Assembly (NCBI RefSeq): GCF_018130065.1
Contig: NZ_JAFCME010000026.1
Location: 18,790 to 82,789 of the forward strand
DNA length: 64,000 nucleotides
DNA from: Bradyrhizobium sp. AUGA SZCCT0158
Lineage (GTDB): Bacteria; Pseudomonadota; Alphaproteobacteria; Rhizobiales; Xanthobacteraceae
Direction of reading: 5' to 3'
How positions within the stretch are numbered: the stretch's first letter is position 1; each line of letters begins with the position of its first letter. This document shows, in pieces, positions 42,359 to 51,012 of the stretch. Made by a program: the position numbers and the translations under genes. The notes beneath the pieces were generated by a model. The model did no database searches. It worked only from the letters and a program-made list of their open reading frames with translations, and was not told where the DNA came from.

Positions 42359-44878
42359 ATGTCGGGCGTAGTCGCGGCGATGCGTCGAAACCTGCTGTCG
42401 TGCACCTCACTGGCACGTCACGGCATGATTGCGCTCGCCTCTGCTTTATCCCTCGTATCGGAACCGGCCTTGGCCGGCGATTTACCGCTCTCCGAGGTGA
42501 TTTCGGCCTGGCTCGACCTCAATCAGCAGGAATTCGCGGTCCTGACCACGGCATTGTCGCTGCTCGGCTTTACCGTCGTGGCGGCGATCCTGCTGATGCG
42601 CACCCGCGTCAAGGCGACCCGCACCGAGGTCCGCCTGCGCCAGGACATCGCCGATCTGCAGGTGCAGGCCGACCGCTTGCGGGCGCTGCTGTTCGCCGAG
42701 CCGCAAGTTCTGATCTCCTGGGCCGCAGGCGACAGCCGGCCCCAGATCAGCGGTGACACCGCGCTGTTGATCTCGCAGGAAGCGTTGCAAAATTCACCGC
42801 AGCGGATCCTCGCCTTTGGAACCTGGTTGCCCCCGGAACCGGCGCTGCAGATGGACCATGCCGTCGATGCGTTGCGCGAGGCCGGGGAAGGCTTTCTGCT
42901 CAACCTCTCGACCTCGAACGGCCGCGCGATCGAGGCGATGGGCCGCGCCATCGGTGGCCAAGCCGTTGTTCGGATTCGCGAACTTGGCGGGTTGCGCCGC
43001 GAACTCGCCGAATCCAACCTGCGCTACAAGACGCTGCAGGAAGAGACCGAGCTGCTGCGTGACTTCGCCGCGGCTGCGCCCTGGCCGATCTGGGCCAAGA
43101 GCCCCGAGGGCAATCTGCGCTACGCCAATACGGCCTATGTGCGAGCGACCGAAGGAACCAGCGTCGCCGATGTCGTCCGTCGCAACCTCGAACTTTTGGA
43201 AACCGACCAGCGCACCGACATGAGCCGGACCTTGAACGACAGTTCCAGCTTCAGCGCGCGGCTGCCGATCGTCGTCAGCGGCGAACGACGGATCTATGAC
43301 GTGCAGGCCTTGAAGCTTGGCGGCGGCAGCGCCGGCATCGCGATCGACGCCAGCGAGGCGACCCAGCTGCGCGCCGCGCTGCAGCGGATGGTGGAGGCGC
43401 ATCGCCGTACCCTCGACCAATTGTCGTCGGGGGTTGCGGTATTCGACGCCCAGCGCCGGCTCGCCTTCTACAACGAATCCTACCGCCGGCTGTGGGGCCT
43501 CGATCAGACCTTCCTCGACGGCCAGCCCGACGATTCCAGTGTGCTCGACCGGCTGCGCGCCACGCGCAAACTCCCGGAGCAGCCGGACTTCCGGGCCTGG
43601 AAAGCCAAGCTGCACGAGGCCTATCGCGCGGTCGAGCCGGAGACCTACACCTGGTTCCTGCCCGACGGCCGCGCGGTCAGCGTCGTCACCACGCCGAACC
43701 TCGAAGGCGGCGTCACCTATTTGTTCGACAATGTCACCGAAAGCCTCGATCTGGCGCGGCGGTTCGACGGGCTGACGAGGGTGCAGCACGAGACGCTCAG
43801 CAATCTCGCCGAAGCGGTCGCGGTGTTCGGCAGCAATGGCCGGGTGGAACTGTTCAATCCCGCCTTCGCCAAGATCTGGAAGCTGTCGGAAGAGCAGCTG
43901 CGCGAGCAGCCCCACATCGAGACCGTGGAAACCTGGTGCAAGCCGCTGTTCGACGACGCCCTGACCTGGCGCGCATTGCGCGAGGCGATTACCGCGATCG
44001 GCAACCGGGCGCAGGTGGCGCTGAAGCTCGAGCGCAAGGACGGCAGCGTGCTGACCTGCATGACCATGCCGTTGCCGGACGGCGCCACCATGCTGACCTT
44101 CCAGGACATCACCGACACCGAGAATGTCGAGCGCGCGCTGCGCGAACGCAACGAGGCGCTCGAGACCGCCGACCAGATGAAGGTCGATTTCGTCCACCAC
44201 GTGTCCTACGAGCTGCGCGCCCCGCTCACCACCATCATCGGCTTCGCGCACTTCCTGAGCGATCCCTCGACCGGTCCGCTGACGCCAAAGCAGGCCGAGT
44301 ATCTCGACTACGTCACCAAATCCACCAACGCGCTGCTGGCGCTGACCAACAACATCCTCGATCTCGCCACCATCGACGCCGGCGCCATGAAGCTCGAGCT
44401 CGGCCCGGTCAACATCGCCAAAGCCATCGAGCAGGCCAGAGAAGGCATTCAGGACCGGCTCGCCACCGACCGCATCGAACTCAGGGTCGACATCGATCCC
44501 AGCATCGGCGACTTCACCGGCGACGAACGCCGCGTGGTGCAGGTGCTCTATAATCTGCTCGCCAATGCCGTCGGCTTCTCGCCGCATGATGCAACCGTCA
44601 GCATCAGCGCGCGGCGCAACGAGCATCGCGTCATCTTCACCGTCACAGATTCCGGTCCGGGTATCCCGCCCGACGTCAAGGACAAGGTGTTCGACTGGTT
44701 CGAGAGCCATTCCAACGGCTCGCGGCACCGCGGCGCAGGGCTTGGTCTGTCGCTGGTGCGCTCCTTTGTCGAACTGCACGGCGGCAAGGTGCGGGTCGAT
44801 TCGGAGCTCGGCAAGGGCACGACGGTCACGTGCGACTTTCCGATCGACCAGAACGCCCACCGCAACGCCGCCGAATGA
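42359..44878 (+). CDS. divL: DivL-like cell-cycle histidine-kinase-fold protein
   Basis: 839-residue membrane protein: N-terminal signal/TM helices (about 20-40 and 58-80), a long PAS-containing sensory region (about 240-590) and a kinase core. In the DHp helix the usual His is Tyr617 (HHVSYELRAPLTTIIGF), the hallmark of DivL, which in Caulobacter links DivK to CckA/CtrA signalling. The ATPase domain keeps its N box (LYNLLANAVGFSP), DSGPGIPPD and GAGLGLSLV. The ATG at 42359 is preferred. The stop overlaps the next gene (ATGA). The divL-tsaE-murU-addAB order is conserved in Rhizobiales, which supports the identification. Confidence 0.88.
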   Translation: MSGVVAAMRRNLLSCTSLARHGMIALASALSLVSEPALAGDLPLSEVISAWLDLNQQEFAVLTTALSLLGFTVVAAILLMRTRVKATRTEVRLRQDIADLQVQADRLRALLFAEPQVLISWAAGDSRPQISGDTALLISQEALQNSPQRILAFGTWLPPEPALQMDHAVDALREAGEGFLLNLSTSNGRAIEAMGRAIGGQAVVRIRELGGLRRELAESNLRYKTLQEETELLRDFAAAAPWPIWAKSPEGNLRYANTAYVRATEGTSVADVVRRNLELLETDQRTDMSRTLNDSSSFSARLPIVVSGERRIYDVQALKLGGGSAGIAIDASEATQLRAALQRMVEAHRRTLDQLSSGVAVFDAQRRLAFYNESYRRLWGLDQTFLDGQPDDSSVLDRLRATRKLPEQPDFRAWKAKLHEAYRAVEPETYTWFLPDGRAVSVVTTPNLEGGVTYLFDNVTESLDLARRFDGLTRVQHETLSNLAEAVAVFGSNGRVELFNPAFAKIWKLSEEQLREQPHIETVETWCKPLFDDALTWRALREAITAIGNRAQVALKLERKDGSVLTCMTMPLPDGATMLTFQDITDTENVERALRERNEALETADQMKVDFVHHVSYELRAPLTTIIGFAHFLSDPSTGPLTPKQAEYLDYVTKSTNALLALTNNILDLATIDAGAMKLELGPVNIAKAIEQAREGIQDRLATDRIELRVDIDPSIGDFTGDERRVVQVLYNLLANAVGFSPHDATVSISARRNEHRVIFTVTDSGPGIPPDVKDKVFDWFESHSNGSRHRGAGLGLSLVRSFVELHGGKVRVDSELGKGTTVTCDFPIDQNAHRNAAE

Positions 44879-46392
44879 CCGTATCAGCGACATTCTCGGT
44901 GGCGCTCGCGAACGAGACCGCGACCGCGCAACTGATGGCCGATCTTGCGTTGCTGGTTGGCCCGGGCGATGTGATCACGCTGTCGGGCGATCTCGGCGCC
45001 GGCAAGACATCCGCGGCGCGGGCGATGATCCGCTATCTCTCCAGCGACGAGACGCTGGAAGTGCCGAGCCCGACATTCACGCTGGCGCAAAGCTATGACC
45101 AGCCGTTTCCGATCGTTCATGCCGATCTCTATCGCATCAACGATGCGAGCGAGTTGGAGGAAATCGGCCTGTCGCCGCTGCCTGAGGGCGCGCTGGCGCT
45201 GATCGAATGGCCGGAGCGCGCAGCCGACGCGCTGCCGGACGACCGCATCGACATCGCCTTCAGCCATCGTCCCGCGCTCGGATCCAGCGCGCGCGCCGCC
45301 GAGTTTACCGGCTATGGCAAGGCGGCGGCGCAGGTCGAAAGGCTCAAGGCGCTGCGCCAGTTCCTCGATACCTCAGGCTTTATGGGAGCGCAACGCGAGC
45401 GCATGCCGGGCGATGCCTCGACGCGCTCCTATGCGCGGCTGCATCTGGACGGCACCGCCATCCTGATGAATTCGCCGAAGCGGCCGGACGGCCCGGCGAT
45501 CTATGACGGAAAGTCCTACAGCGCCGCCGTGCATCTGGCCGAAGACGTCAAGCCGTTCGTCGCCATCGCCAATGGCTTGCGCGAACGCGGCTTCTCGGCG
45601 CCGGCTATCCGCCACCAAGACCTCGATGCCGGTTTCCTGATCACCGAGGATTTCGGCCACGCCGGCATCGTCGAAGGCGATCCGCCGCAGCCGATCGTGG
45701 AGCGCTACGAGGCCGCGACCGACATGCTGGCGGCGCTGCATCGCGAGCCGCTGCCGGACATCCTGCTGCTGACCTTGCAATCGACCCACGCCATTCCCGT
45801 ATTCGACACCGAAGCGTGGCTGGTCGAGATGGGGCTGATGCTCGAATGGTACATGCCCGATCGCGGCGTCGAGCCAAGCCAGAAGCTGCGCGACGAATTC
45901 GTCGCGATGTGGCGGGACCTCTTGAAGAAACCGTCGGCCGCGCCACGAACCTGGGTGATCCGGGACTTCCATTCCCCCAACATCATCTGGCTCGATGATC
46001 GTTCCGGAATCCTGCGGGTCGGCATCATCGATTTCCAGGACGCCGTACTGGGACCTGCCGCCTATGACCTGGTGTCGCTGTTGCAGGACGCGCGGATCGA
46101 CGTGCCCGAGGCGCTCGAGCTGACGCTGCTGACCCGCTACATCAAGGCGCGGCGCGTAGCCGACAGCAACTTCGATCCGGCCAGCTTCGCCGAGCTATAC
46201 GCCATCATGTCGGCGCAGCGGAATACCCGCCTGCTCGGCACGTTCGCGCGGCTCAACGGGCGCGACGGCAAGCCGCAATATCTGCGCCATCAGCCGCGGA
46301 TCTGGACCTATCTTACTCGTTCATTGGCCCACCCGGCCCTGGCGGGTTTTCGCGAATGGTACGCCGCCAACGTGCCGCCGCCGGTCGCCTGA
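44875..46392 (+). CDS. TsaE-AmgK fusion: tRNA t6A ATPase plus sugar kinase
   Basis: 505-residue fusion. Residues about 1-155 are TsaE, the ATPase of threonylcarbamoyladenosine tRNA modification (Walker A GDLGAGKTS, and LEVPSPTFTLAQSY). Residues about 165-500 are an aminoglycoside-phosphotransferase-like kinase most like AmgK, which phosphorylates N-acetylmuramic acid at the anomeric position in peptidoglycan recycling (RDFHSPNIIW, IDFQDAVLGP). ATG 44875 overlaps the divL stop. murU, the next enzyme of the AmgK/MurU route, lies 540 bp downstream past a PilZ gene. Fusion is common in Rhizobiales as I recall; AmgK specificity is inferred from context. Confidence 0.88.
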   Translation: MTVSATFSVALANETATAQLMADLALLVGPGDVITLSGDLGAGKTSAARAMIRYLSSDETLEVPSPTFTLAQSYDQPFPIVHADLYRINDASELEEIGLSPLPEGALALIEWPERAADALPDDRIDIAFSHRPALGSSARAAEFTGYGKAAAQVERLKALRQFLDTSGFMGAQRERMPGDASTRSYARLHLDGTAILMNSPKRPDGPAIYDGKSYSAAVHLAEDVKPFVAIANGLRERGFSAPAIRHQDLDAGFLITEDFGHAGIVEGDPPQPIVERYEAATDMLAALHREPLPDILLLTLQSTHAIPVFDTEAWLVEMGLMLEWYMPDRGVEPSQKLRDEFVAMWRDLLKKPSAAPRTWVIRDFHSPNIIWLDDRSGILRVGIIDFQDAVLGPAAYDLVSLLQDARIDVPEALELTLLTRYIKARRVADSNFDPASFAELYAIMSAQRNTRLLGTFARLNGRDGKPQYLRHQPRIWTYLTRSLAHPALAGFREWYAANVPPPVA

Positions 46393-46481
46393 TTTACCAC
46401 TTGTTAGCCAACCCGGCTCTAATCTGGCGAAGCCTATGCTCCGTGCGTGCGAGCGGCTGCTTCAAATCCGGGAATACGGCG

Positions 46482-46808
46482 ATGGCGACATCAGAACGGC
46501 GCAAGGGAGATCGCGTCACATTCGAGCGCGGTTATCCGGCGCATATGATGGGCATCGACGGCACCTGGCGGCGCGAATGCGTGATGGAAGACGTCTCCGA
46601 GACCGGCGCCAAGCTGACGGTGGAAGGCTCCGTCGAGGGTCTGCACCTGAAGGAATTCTTCCTGCTGCTGTCGTCCACGGGACTGGCCTACCGCCGCTGC
46701 GAACTGGCCTGGGTCAATGGCGACCAGATCGGCGTCAATTTCCTGAAGCAGGGCGACAAGAAGAAAAAGACGGCCGGCAAGCGCGGCGCGGAGACCGCCG
46801 GAGCATGA
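46482..46808 (+). CDS. PilZ-domain protein
   Basis: 108-residue single-domain PilZ protein, a c-di-GMP receptor fold. The RxxxR motif appears in ERRKGDRVTF near residue 7 and the D-x-S-x-x-G motif in EDVSETGAKL near residue 40, both needed for c-di-GMP binding. The C-terminus is a Lys-rich tail (KQGDKKKKTAGK). The ATG at 46482 is chosen because it starts at the motif; earlier in-frame starts run into the tsaE-amgK end. It lies between the tsaE-amgK and murU genes. Confidence 0.88.
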   Translation: MATSERRKGDRVTFERGYPAHMMGIDGTWRRECVMEDVSETGAKLTVEGSVEGLHLKEFFLLLSSTGLAYRRCELAWVNGDQIGVNFLKQGDKKKKTAGKRGAETAGA

Positions 46809-46932
46809 GTCCCGCCGCGCCAGCGTCGTCTTACAGTCGTCATCTGCAATGACTATGGCCTCACAGTCGCTGGATCAGCCGAATCACCGTGATATGATCC
46901 GAAGCGCTGATCCGTTTCGAGAAATTCCATAA

Positions 46933-47655
46933 ATGTCCGTCACGCCAAAGAAAGCCATGGTCCTCGCCGCCGGTCTCGGCCTGCGGATGCGCCCGTTGAC
47001 CGATCACATGCCAAAGCCGCTGGTGCGCGTGATGGGCCAGCCGCTGCTCGATCACGTGCTGGACAAGCTGGCTGCCGCCGGCGTCAGCGAAGCCGTGGTC
47101 AACGTGCATTACCTGCCCGACCAGATCATCGAGCACACCGCCTCCCGGACCCGCCCCCGCATTACCATCTCCGATGAACGCGATCAGGTGCTCGGCACCG
47201 GCGGCGCCGTCGTGAAGGCCCTGCCCTTGCTCGGCAACGAGCCGTTCTTCCATCTCAACGCCGACACCATGTGGATCGACGGCGTGCGGCCCAATCTGAC
47301 GCGGCTGGCCGAGACCTTCGATCCCGCGCGCATGGATATACTGCTGTTGATGGCGCCGACCACCAGCAGCATCGGTTACAGCGGCCGCGGCGATTACTCG
47401 ATGCTGCCGGACGGCGCGCTGCGCAAGCGGCGTGAACATCAGGTGGTGCCGTTCGTCTACGCCGGCGCCGCGATCATGTCGCCGTCGCTGTTTGCAGGTG
47501 CGCCCGCGGGCGAGTTCTCGCTGACGAAATTGTTCGACCAGGCCAATGAGCAGGAGCGGCTGTTCGGCCTGCGGCTCGACGGCGTCTGGATGCATGTCGG
47601 AACCCCCGACGCGGTGCAGGCCGCGGAAGAGGCGTATCTGGAGAGCGTGGCGTAA
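46933..47655 (+). CDS. murU: N-acetylmuramate alpha-1-phosphate uridylyltransferase (MurU)
   Basis: 240-residue nucleotidyltransferase making UDP-MurNAc from MurNAc-1-phosphate, bypassing the fosfomycin-sensitive MurA step. The signature MVLAAGLGLRMRPLTDHMPKPL is at residues 9-30, with FHLNADTMWIDG (metal-binding Asp) and GVWMHVGTPDAVQAAE. Its substrate is supplied by the AmgK-like domain encoded upstream. An ATG at 46933 gives the full family length. Confidence 0.9.
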   Translation: MSVTPKKAMVLAAGLGLRMRPLTDHMPKPLVRVMGQPLLDHVLDKLAAAGVSEAVVNVHYLPDQIIEHTASRTRPRITISDERDQVLGTGGAVVKALPLLGNEPFFHLNADTMWIDGVRPNLTRLAETFDPARMDILLLMAPTTSSIGYSGRGDYSMLPDGALRKRREHQVVPFVYAGAAIMSPSLFAGAPAGEFSLTKLFDQANEQERLFGLRLDGVWMHVGTPDAVQAAEEAYLESVA

Positions 47656-47664
47656 CTCACCCTC

Positions 47665-47786
47665 GTCGTCCCGGCGAAGGCCGGGACCCATAACCACAAG
47701 CTTTTGTGGTTATGCGAGGCGGTCGCATCCACTTTCGGCAAATCGATAGGCCGCGGCGTATGGTCCCGGCCTTCGCCGGGACGACG
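47665..47786. repeat. Palindromic intergenic repeat (GTCGTCCCGGCGAAGGCCGGG)
   Basis: Left arm GTCGTCCCGGCGAAGGCC, right arm GGCCTTCGCCGGGACGAC, internal ATAACCACAA and GGCCGCGGCGTATGG. Same element as 26703-26822. It lies between murU and addB. Confidence 0.85.
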
Positions 47787-47865
47787 TGGAGAGTTGGTCA
47801 CCAGCACACCCATGACCATTGAGCCATCACTCCCTATATTGCGCTGACCTCGAATCAGGCAGCCC

Positions 47866-50800
47866 ATGCGCGTTTTCAGCGTTCCCGTATCCGTGCCGCT
47901 TCTGCGCACCGTCATATCGGCGTTGGTCGACGGCCGGCTCGTCGATGGATTCGAGGCGCGCCACAATCCGCTGAACCTGGCGCAGGCGACGCTCTATCTG
48001 CCGACCCGACGCGCCGGCCGGATGGCGCGGGAAATCTTCCTCGACGAGATGAAGACGGATGCTGCGATCCTGCCGCGCATCGTAGCGCTCGGCGATATCG
48101 ACGAGGACGAACTAGCGTTCGCCGAAGGCTCCGAACAATTCGGCGGCGTGGCCCCGCTCGACATTCCGCCGCGGCTCGGCGAACTCGAGCGGCGGCTGAC
48201 GCTGGCCCATCTGGTGGCGGCGTGGGCCAAAACGCCGGTCTCCGCGCCGCTGGTGATCGGCGGCCCGGCCTCGACGCTGGCACTGGCGGGCGATCTGGCG
48301 CGATTGATGGACGACATGGTCACCCGCGGCGTCGACTGGAATGCGCTCGACAAACTGGTGCCGGACCAGCTCGATCGATACTGGCAGCATTCGCTGGAAT
48401 TCCTGCGCATCGCGCGCAAGGCGTGGCCGCAGCATTTGCACGAAATCGGACGGATCGAACCGGCGGCGCGACGCGACCTTCTGATCGACGCCGAAGCCGC
48501 GCGCCTGACTGCGCACCACAAGGGCCCGGTGATCGCGGCCGGTTCGACCGGATCGATGCCCGCGACCGCAAAATTCCTGAACGTTGTCGCCAGGCTCAAA
48601 CTGGGCGCGGTGGTGCTGCCGGGGTTAGATACCGATCTCGATGACGCGGCCTGGCAGACCATCGGTGGCGTGCGCGACGCGCAGGGCAAATTCTCCACGC
48701 CGCCGGCCTCGAACCATCCGCAATTCGCCATGCAAGGGCTCTTGAACCGGTTCGGTATCAAGCGCCGCGACGTCGAGATTTTGGGCACGCCCGCGCCTGA
48801 TGGCCGCGACGTGCTGGTTTCCGAGACGATGCGGCCATCGACCGCAACCGAGCAATGGCATGACCGGCTGGAGCAGCCGGATATTGCCGCAAGGATTTCG
48901 GGCGGCATGAAAAACCTCGCGGTGGTCGCCGCGCCCAATCCGGAGATGGAGGCGCTGGCGATCGCAGTGGCGATGCGCGAAGCGCGGCATCTGGGCAAAT
49001 CGGCCGCGCTGGTGACGCCGGACCGTGCGCTGGCGCGGCGGGTGATGGCCGCACTCGGCCGCTGGAACCTCCAATTCGACGATTCCAGCGGCGATGCGCT
49101 GATGGACACGTCCGCCGGCATCTTTGCCCGGCTGGTGGCAGAGACGGCGGCCAAGGGGCTGGAGCCGCCGACCTTGCTGGCGCTGATGAAGCATCCGCTG
49201 TTTCGGCTGGGCGACGCGCATGCTGCGCTGAAGCATGCCATCGAGGTGCTGGAACTGGCGCTGCTGCGCGGCACACGGCCGCCAGCGGGCAGCGGCGGGC
49301 TGGCGCGGGACTTTGACCGTTTTCGCACCGAACTCAGGAAGCTCAGGGGTAGCGAGACATCCTCGCTCCACGCTTCCGAGCAACGCGCCAAATTGCGCGA
49401 CGAAGATCTCGACCAGGCGCAAGCGCTCATTGCTGCTCTCCAGAAAGCGTTGTCACCGCTGGAAAGCATGGCGTCATCGAGAACGTACGATTTCGCTGAA
49501 CTGGCGCATCGCCACCGTGAGGTGCTGATCGCACTGTCTTCCGATCAGAACGGCATCGTCATCGTGTTCGAGGGCGCCCAGGGATCGGCGCTGGCCTCGG
49601 CTTTTGAAGATCTCCTGGACGAGCAGAAGCCCAGCGGGCTGATGGTGCAGCTCGGCGATTATCCCGAATTGTTCCAGACCGCCTTCGCCGACCGCATGGT
49701 GCGGCGGCCGGAATCGGCGAGCGCGCATCTGCACATCTACGGCCAGCTCGAAGCCCGATTGACCGAATCCGATCGCGTCGTTCTGGGCGGGCTGGTCGAA
49801 GGCGTCTGGCCGCCGTCACCGCGGATCGATCCGTGGTTGAGCCGGCCGATGCGGCATGAACTCGGCCTCGACCTGCCGGAGCGGCGCATCGGGCTATCGG
49901 CGCATGACTTCGCGCAACTGCTCGGCCACACCGACGTGATCCTGACCCATTCGGCGAAAGTCGGCGGCGCGCCGGCGGTGGCCTCGCGCTTCCTGCACCG
50001 CCTGGAGGCCGTCGCCGGCGAACAACGCTGGAAGCAAGCCACGCGAGCCGGTGAGGATTACGTCCGCTTCGCCGCCGAACTCGACCGGCCGGCCAAGATT
50101 GAGCCGATCCCGCAGCCTGCGCCAAAGCCGCCGCGTGAGACACGCCCATTGAAATTGTCAGTGACGGCGATCGAGGACTGGCTGCGCGATCCCTACACGA
50201 TCTATGCAAAGTATATTTTGCGGCTCGACCCGCTCGATCCCGTCGACATGCCGCTGTCAGCGGCTGATCGCGGCTCGGCGATCCATGAGGCGCTCGGCGA
50301 ATTCACCAAGACCTTCGCCGATGCGCTGCCTCCCCAACCTGCGCTCGCGCTACGCGGCATCGGCGAGAAATTCTTTGCGCCGCTGATGGAGCGCCCCGAG
50401 GCGCGGGCGCTGTGGTGGCCGCGCTTTCAGCGCATCGCCGCATGGTTCGCGGAATGGGAACTGGCGCGGCGCGATCACATCGCGAGGATCGATGCCGAGA
50501 TCCGGGGAGAGATCGGGATCCCGCTCGAAAACGCGCGAACTTTCATCCTCTCCGCCCGCGCCGATCGCATCGAGCAGCGCCAGGACGGTCGCTTCGCGAT
50601 CCTCGACTACAAGACCGGACAGCCGCCGACGGGAAAGCAGGTGCGCATGGGGCTGTCGCCGCAGCTCACGCTCGAAGCCGCGATCCTGCGCGAAGGTGGC
50701 TTCAAGGATATCGGTGCCGATTCGTCCGTCGCCGAACTCGCCTATGTCAGGCTCAGCGGCAACAATCCGCCGGGCGAGCACCGTTCGCTGGAGCTGAAGA

Positions 50801-51012
50801 TCAGGAACAACGACACGCCGCAGCCGCCGGACGAGGCGGCGGATTATGCGCGGCTGGAGCTGGAAAAATTGATCCGCAAATTCGAGGACGAGAACCAGGC
50901 CTACACCTCGTTGAACCTGTCGATGTGGTCGAACCGCTACGGCGCCTATGACGATCTCGCCCGGATCAAGGAATGGTCCGCAGCCGGTGGATTGGGGATC
51001 GAGGAATGGTGA
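47866..51012 (+). CDS. addB: AddB subunit of double-strand-break repair nuclease
   Basis: 1048-residue AddB, partner of AddA in the RecBCD-like helicase-nuclease that resects DNA ends and processes Chi. The C-terminal nuclease domain carries AILDYKTGQPP (Asp, Lys) at about residues 906-916. The N-terminal helicase-like part lacks a Walker A, as expected of alphaproteobacterial AddB. I see no cysteine in the whole protein, so the Fe-S staple of Bacillus AddB is absent. It overlaps addA by 7 nt. Confidence 0.95.
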   Translation: MRVFSVPVSVPLLRTVISALVDGRLVDGFEARHNPLNLAQATLYLPTRRAGRMAREIFLDEMKTDAAILPRIVALGDIDEDELAFAEGSEQFGGVAPLDIPPRLGELERRLTLAHLVAAWAKTPVSAPLVIGGPASTLALAGDLARLMDDMVTRGVDWNALDKLVPDQLDRYWQHSLEFLRIARKAWPQHLHEIGRIEPAARRDLLIDAEAARLTAHHKGPVIAAGSTGSMPATAKFLNVVARLKLGAVVLPGLDTDLDDAAWQTIGGVRDAQGKFSTPPASNHPQFAMQGLLNRFGIKRRDVEILGTPAPDGRDVLVSETMRPSTATEQWHDRLEQPDIAARISGGMKNLAVVAAPNPEMEALAIAVAMREARHLGKSAALVTPDRALARRVMAALGRWNLQFDDSSGDALMDTSAGIFARLVAETAAKGLEPPTLLALMKHPLFRLGDAHAALKHAIEVLELALLRGTRPPAGSGGLARDFDRFRTELRKLRGSETSSLHASEQRAKLRDEDLDQAQALIAALQKALSPLESMASSRTYDFAELAHRHREVLIALSSDQNGIVIVFEGAQGSALASAFEDLLDEQKPSGLMVQLGDYPELFQTAFADRMVRRPESASAHLHIYGQLEARLTESDRVVLGGLVEGVWPPSPRIDPWLSRPMRHELGLDLPERRIGLSAHDFAQLLGHTDVILTHSAKVGGAPAVASRFLHRLEAVAGEQRWKQATRAGEDYVRFAAELDRPAKIEPIPQPAPKPPRETRPLKLSVTAIEDWLRDPYTIYAKYILRLDPLDPVDMPLSAADRGSAIHEALGEFTKTFADALPPQPALALRGIGEKFFAPLMERPEARALWWPRFQRIAAWFAEWELARRDHIARIDAEIRGEIGIPLENARTFILSARADRIEQRQDGRFAILDYKTGQPPTGKQVRMGLSPQLTLEAAILREGGFKDIGADSSVAELAYVRLSGNNPPGEHRSLELKIRNNDTPQPPDEAADYARLELEKLIRKFEDENQAYTSLNLSMWSNRYGAYDDLARIKEWSAAGGLGIEEW

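Noticed and set aside
42794..44893. 699-codon open frame antisense to divL
   Set aside because: Same reason: full overlap with a recognised gene, composition rich in Gly/Arg/Val/His with no motif.
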